Origin: Dermacentor variabilis
Lineage: Eukaryota; Arthropoda; Arachnida; Ixodida; Ixodidae
Direction: 5' to 3'
DNA: 64,000 nucleotides
Assembly (NCBI RefSeq): GCF_050947875.1
Contig: NC_134572.1
Location: forward strand, 118,458,709 to 118,522,708
Below are positions 20,555 to 30,904 of this stretch, piece after piece (the stretch's first letter is position 1; the number at the start of each line of letters is the position of its first letter). A model generated the notes under the pieces. The model was not told where the DNA came from, ran no database searches, and was given only the letters and a program-made list of their open reading frames with translations. The position numbers and the translations under genes were made by a program.

Positions 20555-22531
20555 TCAAGTGCGGTGCAGGCCGAGGCCAAGACACTCACGAGGTTTCGTC
20601 ATCGAAGCATTTCTGGAGCAACTGAATGTCTGCGCAAAATCCTGAGCGTACATTAGAGGCACGCTGATCTCGAAGTATGCCTGCAGCGACTTCTGGTCAG
20701 GACAACGGTGGTAGCTGTTGAGTATGTAAAAAAATTGTGCGTGAGAGAGCGTCCAGAGACTCCAAGCGTGTTGCACCGTGTGCCAGTCGGTCACGTTCAG
20801 TGCAGTCAGAACAGTGGACATAGCGAGCGAACTGTAGAGCACCTTGTCTCTGCGGCTTAACATGGCGTTGTTAATGTATGCGTCATTAAAGCAAGCAATG
20901 AAATTTTCGATGTGCATTCTTGTCTTAAGTTTCCAGTTCACTAAACCCACAGTTAGCCTCCACAGGCTGTCCGCGAAGCTCTGACCGAGGATTGCCATAT
21001 TGGGAAGAAAAGAATTGGAACCTGTGCGAATGACGTCGTACACCGTTGGTGATGGCAGGATAATTCTGTCTCCCAGCAGGCTTAAATCGCCGTAGTCTCC
21101 TGATGTTCTCCCGAGTACAACCTTCGACCGTCGCGCAATGTAGACTTCAAGGTCAAAACGCCGGCCTTTGAGCAAGTTCTGGGCGAAGTTCTGCGTGGCC
21201 TTTGGCACTGGCACTGAAGCTCGGGTCTCAGCCATTGGTGTAACAAACCTCATATTTTTGAAGAATCGGTCTCGCTTCTTCGCGTCTTTAGCGTCAATGA
21301 AAGAGATCCTCTTGAAGTGTTCGTGAACGGCGTTCTTTATTAGCGCGAATATGTACGTTACCTCAAAATCTTTCTCGGGAGTAGTGAGAATTTCGGCCTT
21401 GAACAGTTCCCGAAGCTCAAAAAGTTGCAAGGCGTTTCCCGTGCAGATTTCCGCGACTTGGGGCGAAAATCGAGTGCCCTTGGTCTCGAACTGTTTTATG
21501 CCTGTTACGACCGCGTGCCACAGAAGGTAGGCCGCCTTGGTATCTCCACTCGTGTAGTTGGCAAAAATGTCGTAAAGCAGGCGAATTGGTCTCACGCCAA
21601 AAACCGTTATAATTTCAACATCAAAGATGAGACCCTCCGAATTCATCGCGGCGTCAACATCATCGATGTTCCAAACCTCACGGCTAAAATTGCTTCTGCT
21701 GTTTGATAGATTGTAGTCTCGCCAGTGTTTTTCTTGAAATTGCTCACAGAGCGTTGCAGCCAACTTGGCGGTACCCATCGTTGTCGCTGTCGAATTCGTA
21801 GTACGCTTGAGCGCCTCCACTGTAGCGTTCAGACAGTCCAGAGAGAGGGAGTCGGGGTTACAAATAGGGTTGATTGCGATCAAGATGCCCTCAATTCCTT
21901 GGGAAAATATATCGATGACTGAATTGAGAGAATACCTGAGAGACGCCGCCACGCTGAATGCCATCGCGCTCCGAGAGTCCACTTTCTGCAGGAGGCCTCC
22001 AGTTTCCTGCAACAAGGCACTCGCGAGTGAGGTCGCGAACGACTCGCGGTGGGAGACGGTCTTCACGCACGTCTCGTAGGATGAGTGGAGGAAGCTTCCT
22101 GCCTCAAGCATTTTTACATTGGGCGGCATCACGCCTGTTGTCATGGCGCTATCGACTCTAAAGTCAAGGCTGGTGTGTTTGTAGCGGCCGAGCTCGATGG
22201 AACTTGAGCAGACGTACGCGAAGAAGTCGTCGCACGGGTCTACGCTCGTGTCGAGGTACCTGGCTATTTTGCCGACCTCGTCGGGGCAGCAGAACGAGTG
22301 GGTCTCGGTGTCCGAAGGCTGCTTGCTCTTTCTCTTTCCCAGAATTACGTAGACACTGAAGGACACGATCACCACGATTGTGGACACAAACATTGCAGCG
22401 GCACACCCAGCGAAGAGCGTGCGTTTGCTGGCGTTCTTGAGTGGCGGTGCGTTGACGGGACGGTTTGCTGCGGGAGCCCCAGAGCCGCGAAAAGGCGCAG
22501 TTGCCGGTCGTGGATGAGCACCGCCGGCCAT
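20555..22531 (-). CDS. M13 (neprilysin/ECE-like) pseudoprotease, copy A, 658 aa
   Basis: A single-exon type II membrane protein: short cytoplasmic tail (residues 1-38), one membrane helix (about 39-64), then a long extracellular part. The M13 N-terminal signature is clear (CC at 81-82, then DPCDDFFAYVC at 98-108), and the family C-terminal end is recognisable (FSCSRNASMTKPREC). Active M13 enzymes have HExxH; here the aligned site reads GQSFAD (residues 516-521), so both His ligands and the catalytic Glu are absent. The ENIAD-type second motif is replaced by a stretch near 566-576 with no acidic residues. Known M13 members cut peptides at the cell surface; this one is likely inactive, perhaps a binding or decoy protein. 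The start is the ATG kept in all copies; a stop lies just upstream. Several N-x-S/T sites are present. At 658 aa it is slightly shorter than typical (700-770). Confidence 0.88.
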   Translation of the reverse strand: MAGGAHPRPATAPFRGSGAPAANRPVNAPPLKNASKRTLFAGCAAAMFVSTIVVIVSFSVYVILGKRKSKQPSDTETHSFCCPDEVGKIARYLDTSVDPCDDFFAYVCSSSIELGRYKHTSLDFRVDSAMTTGVMPPNVKMLEAGSFLHSSYETCVKTVSHRESFATSLASALLQETGGLLQKVDSRSAMAFSVAASLRYSLNSVIDIFSQGIEGILIAINPICNPDSLSLDCLNATVEALKRTTNSTATTMGTAKLAATLCEQFQEKHWRDYNLSNSRSNFSREVWNIDDVDAAMNSEGLIFDVEIITVFGVRPIRLLYDIFANYTSGDTKAAYLLWHAVVTGIKQFETKGTRFSPQVAEICTGNALQLFELRELFKAEILTTPEKDFEVTYIFALIKNAVHEHFKRISFIDAKDAKKRDRFFKNMRFVTPMAETRASVPVPKATQNFAQNLLKGRRFDLEVYIARRSKVVLGRTSGDYGDLSLLGDRIILPSPTVYDVIRTGSNSFLPNMAILGQSFADSLWRLTVGLVNWKLKTRMHIENFIACFNDAYINNAMLSRRDKVLYSSLAMSTVLTALNVTDWHTVQHAWSLWTLSHAQFFYILNSYHRCPDQKSLQAYFEISVPLMYAQDFAQTFSCSRNASMTKPRECLGLGLHRT

Positions 22532-23539
22532 GGTGTCGCGCTTCTTCTTCGACGCCTAACTCGCGGCCCGTGACTTGCACGTGCTGTTATTGGGTTGATT
22601 ACGAATGTGAAATTTTACAGCGAAGCTGTTTGGTAATGCGACTATAAAAGCGCGCGAAAGCATCATGCGTCAGCTATGACGGCTTTCTTAAAGAAAGGAA
22701 AGAAACCTACATAACCCACGATGATGTTTATGATTTGACAAAATGTGGAGGAATTATAGGGGCGAACTCTGATGTGTGCCCATCAGAGGTTACATAAAGA
22801 TCGCTAGGCCCTAGTTTTCGGGCCGCTTGGAAGCGTTATACGCAAGGTTTCTAAATGTTATCCGCTTGCCTGAGGGGAGCAAGGATGGCAGGTAATTCAT
22901 ATTTCCAAGATATTGGGGACACATTGTGGGATGATGTGTGCCGACAGTCTGAAGTGTTCAGGTAATTAGTGGCATTAAAAATATTAAGGCACAAGCTCTC
23001 CTCGATGATTATACATGTCATGCGAAACATTTATGAAAGGTAGACGACGCAAATGCGAGCAAGGAATTCTGGCGATGGTATGACGATGGTATGAGCATGA
23101 CAACCATTAGATGACGACGCCAGAGTGGGCGACGACGGTATGGTATGAGGACAGTGGTTTACGATGGAACATCGTCCGAAATAGAATCACTCCTATTTTG
23201 CGCGTCGCGCCCAGTGAATTTCACCTGCCGTGAATGTGAAAAAGACCACGCGAGCACCTGTCCCCCTTTTCGATGCGGTAGTGTATACTGGGTGTCGTAA
23301 TTATGATGAATGTTTTATTTTTTAATAAAGGCCTTCTATATATGCGGATAAAACCAACCCTATAGTTGTAGGAGCTAATGAAGAAGCGTCCAGAATTCAT
23401 TCTGCTGCTCCTTATTAATTGAATTGCAATGATTATTTACCAAATGTAACACAGTATATAGCTACATTTCAATAATGTATAAAATAGTATTCTTTATAAT
23501 TGAAATGTTATACTTTTGCAAATGTTAAAAATAAATTAA
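22532..23539. other. Upstream flank of M13 copy A
   Basis: This is shared with 3,396-4,660 and 36,807-38,125. It presumably holds the promoter of the minus-strand gene, but no convincing TATA or initiator in the gene direction could be singled out. No other coding region was seen. Confidence 0.45.
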
Positions 23540-23765
23540 AGTTTGGGCTTTTACGTGTCAAAGTCACGATCTTATTATAAGGCACGGCGTAGTGGGGGTC
23601 TCCGAAAATTTAGACCACCTTGGTTTCTTTAACATGAAACAAATCTAAGCACGCGGGTGTTTTCGCATTTCGCAGTCATCGAAAAGCCGCCGCCGTGGCC
23701 GGGATAAGATAGCGCGTCCTGGTGTTCAGCAGCCCATCACCAAGCCACTAAGCAACCACAGCGGG
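23540..23765 (-). repeat. Old SINE copy, unit 1
   Basis: Orthologue of the degraded SINE at 4666-4893 and 38,125-38,350: the same position in the flank and the same damaged box B. Confidence 0.85.
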
Positions 23766-24046
23766 TGTACGGCTAATGTGTCAACAGGATGCTTTAGAAC
23801 AGATTCAATAAGATGCAACTAACTGCAACGCTCCATTCTACTACAAGTGAGGCTCTTTATTTGTTCAACGTCCAGAAATAAAAAAAAAATGCATTGCAAC
23901 TAAAACCCTCCCGGCTTCCTGCTCATGTGCCGCAAAATTTCTACTCTCAAACACTCGTCGAACGAATTCTGCTCTCGTATTGTGGTATTTTGCTATTAAA
24001 TACGACATGTTGAATTTCTTCTACGTCATGGTTACATTGATGCCGT

Positions 24047-24941
24047 TATTAAGTTTGGCGGTCGTAGTTGTAGGGAGGACCTTGACTCTTCGTCAGGACT
24101 TAGGCGAGCAGGGTTTATTGGCAGTATTTAAATTTTAGAGAAGAGATACATTTGCACAGTCTATGCGTGACTCCCAAATGGCGCCCGCAAGACGAACATA
24201 CAGCACACAGCTTACGAGCACACAGCTAAGGAGTACATTTCGAGCACACACACCACGACAACGAACACTCCCTAGCAGCCGACAACAGGCGCTTATAACC
24301 ACTCCGTTCGACGTCATCGTTCGATGTCACCGTAGAAAGTCCTCGTGGTGGCCTTTGTGAGAAGAGGTTAGGGCTTTTACACACACGGATGCCGCACAGG
24401 TTTCGGTGCTCTCTCCGAGGGCCGACGACCTTTGCAGCGCAGTCGTCGTGGTATCCATTTAGTAAAGCAATGAAGGGGGCTAGTTGGTGAACGTACATGG
24501 TTATACTGCGCTCAGTTTTACAAACACGATACTAAGGAAGGACAGGACGTGGACGGACGAAGTTGCGCTTCGTCCGTCCACGTCCTGTCCTTCCTTAGTA
24601 TCGTGTTTGTAAAACTGAGCGCAGTATAACCATGTGGTATCCATTGTCTGGCGTCCCTGTAGTCAGGTGGTCACGCCCGAACCACAGCCGGTGCCTCTAA
24701 ATTACAGAGCGGACCTCTCACAGCGGCCTCCGCCGCTGCACATTGTCTGGTGTGTCTAAAAGCGCATGGGGAGGTTCCGCCAATTACCTCCCCTCGAGAA
24801 CTCCTCTAAGCTGACCCCTCGCCGCGTGGCTGCCGGTTATCCGCAGTTCTCTGAAGTGCGCCACCACCCCGGTTCGGTCCAAGCACGTGCAGCGGGCTGA
24901 AATAGCTGGCAAGTTGCCACCCCGGCCGGCCATTCCTAAAA
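24047..24941. mobile_element. 895-bp insertion of unknown type in unit 1 flank
   Basis: Units 0 and 2 run continuously across this point (ttgatgcc followed by the tctacatg/tctaaatg block, near 5167 and 38,623). In unit 1 the sequence is split, with ccgt present at both edges (24,043-24,046 and 24,942-24,945), consistent with a 4-bp target duplication. The inserted DNA has no long reading frame and no clear TG..CA ends. It contains a nested fold-back. A solo LTR or non-autonomous element is possible. Confidence 0.7.
24460..24633. mobile_element. Fold-back insertion: perfect 67-bp-arm hairpin
   Basis: Bases 24,496-24,562 are the exact reverse complement of 24,568-24,634, with a 5-base spacer (ttgcg). 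The stretch is flanked by the 12-base direct repeat gtggtatccatt at 24,448-24,459 and 24,634-24,645. This suggests a nested insertion that carried or made the inverted repeat. Origin unknown; a Penelope-like or fold-back element is a guess. Confidence 0.85.
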
Positions 24942-25515
24942 CCGTCTACATGCATGTTGGACTCTGACTAATGCAGCAAAATGATACATGTATATCTATA
25001 GCTAGTGATAGGATGTTTGATAACTTGGCTCTGGCAGTATGCTTAATGCTTTCGCAGACGGTGGTGCACTCGGACGATAGGCTTACAGCTAAGAAGCATT
25101 TCGTGACCATCATCAAGCGCTGTCAAAGTGGTGCAGCCACCTGGTCAGACATGGAGAGCGTGAATTTTGTTCCTTTGTATCATATTTGAGTACAGTCCTG
25201 TCGCGGCGTGCAAGCTGGACACAGGGGCGCATTTCTTGAACTGAGTGGATGCGTTCCAATTTCGGCCAGCATTGGCGTAGACAGCTATGAAGACAGCTTC
25301 GAGCACAAGCATTTCGGAACGCGTCTTTAACTGTCTTGAAGACATCTCTGCTAATTGATGACATCTCGATGTGACTATAGAGAAAATCTTAGGAAAGGCC
25401 ATATAAACGTGGCATTTTAACTCTTTGCTTGTGCGAACCTATGAAAAACGCAACGTATATAGATAAGAAGATAGGGGCTTAACCGAGGCGCCGAATATTT
25501 ATTAGTCCTATCTTA

Positions 25516-26012
25516 TGCTATCTTCAGCTGGTCGTTTCTGAGCACTCTGGAGCGCTCTCGCGAGCGGCGTTGTCTTCGGCTGGTTGAAAGAGGGTGAGCG
25601 CCCTGCGTTCGGCTGGTTCTTCTCGATTGCTCTCCTCTATCTTGGAGCGCTCTGAGGCGCTCCGAGCCCTGTCGTCGGAGCAGTCATCGAGATTGAAACG
25701 TCATCGCAGCCTCGCTTCGCTGCTGTTGCCGAGGGCCTACCGTAACCTTGGCAACCTAGGCCACTGCATGCTGGCGTCTCGACGAACGTTCGTCCCGCCG
25801 GCACGTCCGCCGGTTTTTCCGGCAGCGCCGGGAGCTTTGGATAGGCGAAACATCGGACGTTGGCAGTAGTCACGTGGTTTCGCATCAGCAATTTCCTCCG
25901 AAAGCGAGTCGCACGTTCGGCTTGCGCGCTTGTCCCCTACCTTTGAGCTCGGGAAACGACCGATCTACCCGACTCTGCTTCGGAGCATACAGGCGACCTG
26001 TCGAAGATAACA
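25516..26012. mobile_element. Harbinger-like MITE, 497 bp, TTA target duplication
   Basis: Unit 1 reads atcttaagaagcc at the matching site (about 11,873). In unit 2 it is split with TTA on both sides (25,513-25,515 and 26,013-26,015). The ends are imperfect inverted repeats: tgctatcttcagctgg at the left, and the reverse complement of the right end reads tgttatcttcgacagg (12 of 16 match). A 3-bp TWA-type duplication with short inverted ends fits PIF/Harbinger. No transposase is encoded, so it is non-autonomous. Confidence 0.75.
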
Positions 26013-27536
26013 TTAAGAAGCCAAGAAACAGTGACCCCAGGGACAGCATAGGGGAAATTTCGTGTGCTTACTAAACAAAATACGGAAACGAAAAATTAAT
26101 GGAAATGAAAGTAAATTAAAAACAACTTACCGCAACTGAGGGAACGGTTCCACAACCTACGTAACCTATGTAGCTCACTTAAGGCGCAAAGGAAAGCGTG
26201 ACTATGCTTTCTTGTGCGCAGACAACCTTTGCGTCGAGTTTCCAAAGTCCCCGATGAGCTGCCATCTTGTCTGGAGAGCAAAGCAGCCTGCATAGTTCTT
26301 TACTTCAATGCTGCATTCGCGAAGCTGTCTTCTTTGACGGCTTCCTCAGAATTGGAACGACACTTGAGGTGGCCGCTATTCGCTTAGCTGTCTGCTTTAC
26401 CGTCTACGGCGAGCATTGGAACCTAGCCAATTCCTTCCCTGACCAGTTGCTACCACTTCTCCGTATCGGGTATGTTGTTTCTAACGTGTGTTTCTAGCCT
26501 CTTTCGTGGGCCGATTCCGCGGATATTGAAGTTCAAACATGAGTGCCGCTGGGGGCAGTGGCCATTTTCCTTTGGGTATGTTTTACTGGGTCTGTTTTGC
26601 TGGGTACGCGTCGCTCTTGAATGAGCATCTTTGAGGTTAACTCCAGTGCGTGCTACTGCAGGGTAATTAATTGCTACTGGGAATTTGCAACTAGGCCCAC
26701 TTGCATCACTATGATGACGGTGGTGCTGATGATGAATATTATTATTATTAAGAGGACGATGATAACTTGTGACAATGGTATGACTATGAAAGTTGGAAGG
26801 CAATTGGACCTCTATGACGTCGATAAAACATTGTCGCTCCGGCGTGGCTCTCACAACAAATTATACGGTTCACACATCACATTCGTAGCCTCCACTTTCC
26901 CAGGAAAACATTGTCTTTCAGCGACTTCAATTACGCCTTAAATCGCTTTCCAGCTTTTGAAGAGTATTTAGTTGGATTTCTTTCACGTACTGAAAAAAAA
27001 AGACGAAGAATCACGCAAGAGGTAGCACGCCGCAGACAGTTCTAATTTAGGTTTCAGTATGTGTACCGAACTACTGCGTTGACATGTCCGCAGAAGGTAA
27101 AAAAAAATAAAAATTAGGTAAGTCATCGTCGGAATGAATAGATAGGATAAAACCAAAAAAATACTGGACGACCCTTGAGGCGGCTACGAGCTACTAATTT
27201 CATCCATCCGAATAGAAACATTCACTTAAAAAAATACTATTTACGTAGTCCAGCCGCTAGCCCCCGCTTAGCCGGCCTTTCCCGATTTCCCGTTATCTGT
27301 CAACAAGAATGTTTTCATCATTATCCAGGGCTGTGACCGCAGTTTACTCGCTTACATACACACCGAGCATAGGCGCAAACCCCAGGGTGGGAGGCATCGA
27401 AAGCTTCGTTTTAGTAGCGGAATTATGCGCTATAGGTTTGTATTTGTCGCAGAGGGAAAGTGTAGGCCCCGTTTGATGGTCCGCTTGATTCCGCAGACGA
27501 AAGACCCGCGCAAACGGTACATCCGCGGAGGTAATA

Positions 27537-27627
<91 letters not shown>
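27537..27627. repeat. (TC)n(TA)n microsatellite
   Basis: A TC run of about 26 bp is followed by about 65 bp of TA. Unit 1 has only a short TA run here (13,390-13,408), so the tract expanded or contracted after duplication. Confidence 0.95.
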
Positions 27628-27629
<2 letters not shown>

Positions 27630-28683
27630 TCAGCGAGCTATGCAAGCAGGCATCCACAGTGGAACCCAACAGCGGCCGAGTTCGGAAGGCTTGTCAAACC
27701 AAGCGCCGATTCAAAGCTTCATGTATGATATTTGGGAAATTAAGGATGTGTGGCAGCGTGCCCAGTCTCTACGCAGGGTAGGGGCTGGACAGGTTGGCAA
27801 ATATTGTTGCGATAACACACTGGCACAATCCACGCGTTGCCCCTTGACCTTGACCATGCAGACGTGGCAGAAGATACGAACTTCTCTAAGTAGATCTGCT
27901 TTCGCACGTTGCTGTTTTAGTGCCGACGACGGCTGGGCGATCGATCGATTAACCTTGCTAAAAACTGGTTAACACTTCACTCCCGAAAACAATCGCGCAT
28001 CGCTCGCTCATAGTAAAGAAGGCCAATTCTTCACACAAAAGACAATCTGAGCATGTTGACGCGTCATTAGTTCTGCTTCTTGATCACAGTGGACTTAAAG
28101 AAATTGAAATCTCGGCAGAAGCATCTTTAAATTTGGAAACAAGACAAATGGCATCGTCGTCGACGTCGACGACTTCGTGTGCCTGATGTGGTATCAGCAA
28201 ACTTTTATAAATGTCCCTGCGTGGCAGCCATGGCGAGTGGAGGCCTCCTCTCGCTCTTCCTGGTGAGTCGGCGTCTGAGTCATCGTCTGCGTTTGTCAGG
28301 CAAGACTCCGTCGAGCGAGTGGCGCAGAACGATGAGCACATCGTAGCCTCGTCCCGTGGTGCGCTGCACGCCTGCGCAAAGCCCAGGCACAAGTAAGGTA
28401 CCTTGCAAGGAAATTCGCCTCTATCGCAACAAGCCATACCAGCCGCCCATCGTGTCCAAGAAGCGAGACCCCAGCGTCGACTGCTCAGCCATTGACACAA
28501 AGCGCTGCGAATGGGATAGTACGGAGGCCTTGAAGAAACGGCTACACTTCGCAAGACGCCGAAGACGGGGTGCGGTTGCGCCAACAAAATACAAATGCGG
28601 AAATCTGCGTCAATATGCAAGAAGAAGCCGGCAAGCTAACAAGGAATTCAACACTGTGAGTTATAGTAAGGAGCGCATGACAG

Positions 28684-29300
28684 GTGTCCATGTCCTTATC
28701 CAACCATCAGAGGGTCAGCGAACTGCAGAAGGTAAACCCCATCCTCCTCAACGACGAAATTATTCGAGCAGCCTGGACGAGCCCAAGGATGCCATGGTTA
28801 CATAGCACGCAGAGACCTTCTTGTGAGCTGTCCGTCGCAATACACAGTGAACCAGTTCCTCAAATGTGAAAGTGTATTTGTGGTGTCGTCCCTAAGGCAG
28901 TCATTCCTGATGTCTATCTAGAGTACACGCGCCTTGTCAGCATTGTTCCAAAGTGGCTCAAGGACTCCGGAGTACCTGGTTTCTGACGTTGTCGCGCACA
29001 CGCCGCCTCATACCGCGCTTCATGGACAGCAACGACGAACTTCATACGAGAGAGACATTGACACACAAAAAAAGATTGTCCCGACTTTGCAGCCGAACAG
29101 CGAATGACAGGCAGGGGTGAACTACGGATTTACGATGCACGATATGAGAGAGTTCATTGCTCCTCAACCAAAGGGCTTCAAATTCCAAAGAATTGGACAT
29201 GTGGCGAAACACTGTGCGGCGTTATGCGATGTCGGAAGTGCGGCATGCAGGAGCACGACGTCATACATTGCCCGCCAAAAACGGTAGTGGTAGATGCTTT
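28684..29300 (+). pseudogene. Relic of a LINE ORF1 (gag-like), unit 2
   Basis: Counterpart of 14,460-15,080. The knuckle CRKCGMQEHDVIHC lies at about 29,228-29,270, preceded out of frame by the degraded GHV..HC knuckle. It has frame breaks like those of the unit 1 copy. Confidence 0.6.
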
Positions 29301-29652
29301 TGTCCGCGCAAAGCGAATCAACAAATTTTGCGCGACGACATTTGCTGAGTTTCCACGTTTCCCCCTCTTTCAAAGTAGTGAGAGTCCTTCGCTCGAGCTG
29401 AACTGGCCTTGTATGAAGTCAAATTGAGGGCACAAATTCTCCACTCCTGAGCTTACGGAGGAATGTGTAGCGAAATCGAAGAGACCTGAAGCGATGCACG
29501 TTAATGGTCTCAACACATCTGATCACTGGTTGATCAATATCCATCGCCCGGACCACGCTATCCACGGAGCCCTCTCGCCGAGACCGTGCAGGAGCTAAAA
29601 CACAACTGTCATCAGCAGCTCTCAGGCGGCTCCCTCTGCTCCTGCCGTAGAG

Positions 29653-29922
29653 GTGCACAAAGAACACCCATACGTTTATTCTCAGATCTATACACACCGC
29701 GTCAATTCCCAATGCCTCATGTGCAGCCAGTTAACCGCCCTTAGTCGTATCCTTAGGTGCTGTGATGAGGATCTACCTGCTCCTATTTTCTTGGCCAGTC
29801 CCTCACCCGACTCCAGGGAGGAGGCGCTGCTCAGCTCTAGCCTGGACGTCCAAATCCGGGCCGCCAAGCCAGCCGGAGAGGTCGCCGTCAAGCACCACCT
29901 CATGGCCATCTGGCCTGTTTAA
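29653..29922 (+). pseudogene. Possible relic of a LINE ORF2 C-terminus, unit 2
   Basis: Counterpart of 15,480-15,695, with the same PSPDSREEALLSSS core and the same stop. Tentative. Confidence 0.4.
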
Positions 29923-30402
29923 CGCCACCATGAACTTATCCCCTTTTCCCCAATCTGACAAAAATAATCTTGTTTATCTCTCTGTTTCTTCGCGCCAATG
30001 GTTCAACCAGCGCATACGGATAAGCCTTATGAATAATTTTTCCCGCTCTAATCACCACTGTGACTTGTGTTGACGAACAACAACGACAACTGCTGTGAAT
30101 GCTGCTTCTTGTAGCCACTTCATCGATGGAGTATGCTGGTCTTTTAAAAGCGAAGCTTTTCTTTGCGAACCTCGCCTTGTTTCGTCCCAGTGCATGCGGC
30201 CTGGCTGATCCTTTGCCGAGTAGGCCAACCAGTCAGAACGGAGCGCGCTCGCGGGCGGCGCTGCTGCATTCCTTGCAGCACCACATCCTTGGGTTCCTTG
30301 CCAGGTTCCTTGCTCATTACCGCGCATCCGGGGCCGCACGGTATTGAGGAAGTAAACCCTTTTTTGGATAGAATTCGAACTGCGATATGTACTACGTATG
30401 CG

Positions 30403-30498
<96 letters not shown>

Positions 30499-30511
30499 CA
30501 TCATCATCATC
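30403..30511. repeat. (CAT)n(CGT)n microsatellite, unit 2
   Basis: About 109 bp, with a long pure CGT block that the unit 1 copy lacks. It gives rise to false poly-His, poly-Ser and poly-Ile/Val frames. Confidence 0.95.
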
Positions 30512-30904
30512 CTATTTTTTGTCCACTGCAAGACGAAGGCCTCTCCAGTTGAGCGGTACGTGGTTCGATCCACGGCAGGGCGCTACGCTGAGTGGGGCCG
30601 CTCTTCTTCGGGATGCGTTTTCTGCGACGGCTGTGCACTGTGCCCGCTCAGGACCTCATCCGGGTTTTCTGACAAGTAGCCGGCGGTTACCTTTCTTTTC
30701 TGAACTTTATTGTTTCTTTCTTATTCCTTTTCTTGAAAGTGCTGGTCACTGACAAGGTGATGTCTGTTTCATGTCCGGGCCAAAGGGCTACCCTCTGGTC
30801 TGCTTCCATTCCCTCACAGAATCTACCAGTAGAATTGTTCTTTCGCAGTGGAACCAGTAGCGTTCTGGTGGCTTTAGTACCTACGAAGGGAAGAGCTATT
30901 TGTA

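Larger units (their letters stand above)
11528..25190. repeat. Tandem unit 1 (carries M13 copy A)
   Basis: Collinear with unit 2 (25191-38877) along nearly its whole length at high identity, including decayed LINEs, microsatellites and the M13 gene. Differences are mainly indels: the 895-bp insertion at 24047-24941 (unit 1 only), the MITE at 25516-26012 and the SINE at 36890 (unit 2 only). The unit borders chosen here are arbitrary in phase because the array is circularly permutable. Confidence 0.9.

Noticed and set aside
20555..22531. Annotation of copy A as an active neprilysin
   Set aside because: The HExxH and ExxxD motifs are both missing, so a catalytic call is not supported.
30387..30752. 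Long poly-Ser, poly-His and poly-Ile/Val reading frames
   Set aside because: They are translations of the CAT/CGT microsatellite in different frames; the same happens at 15,936-16,417.
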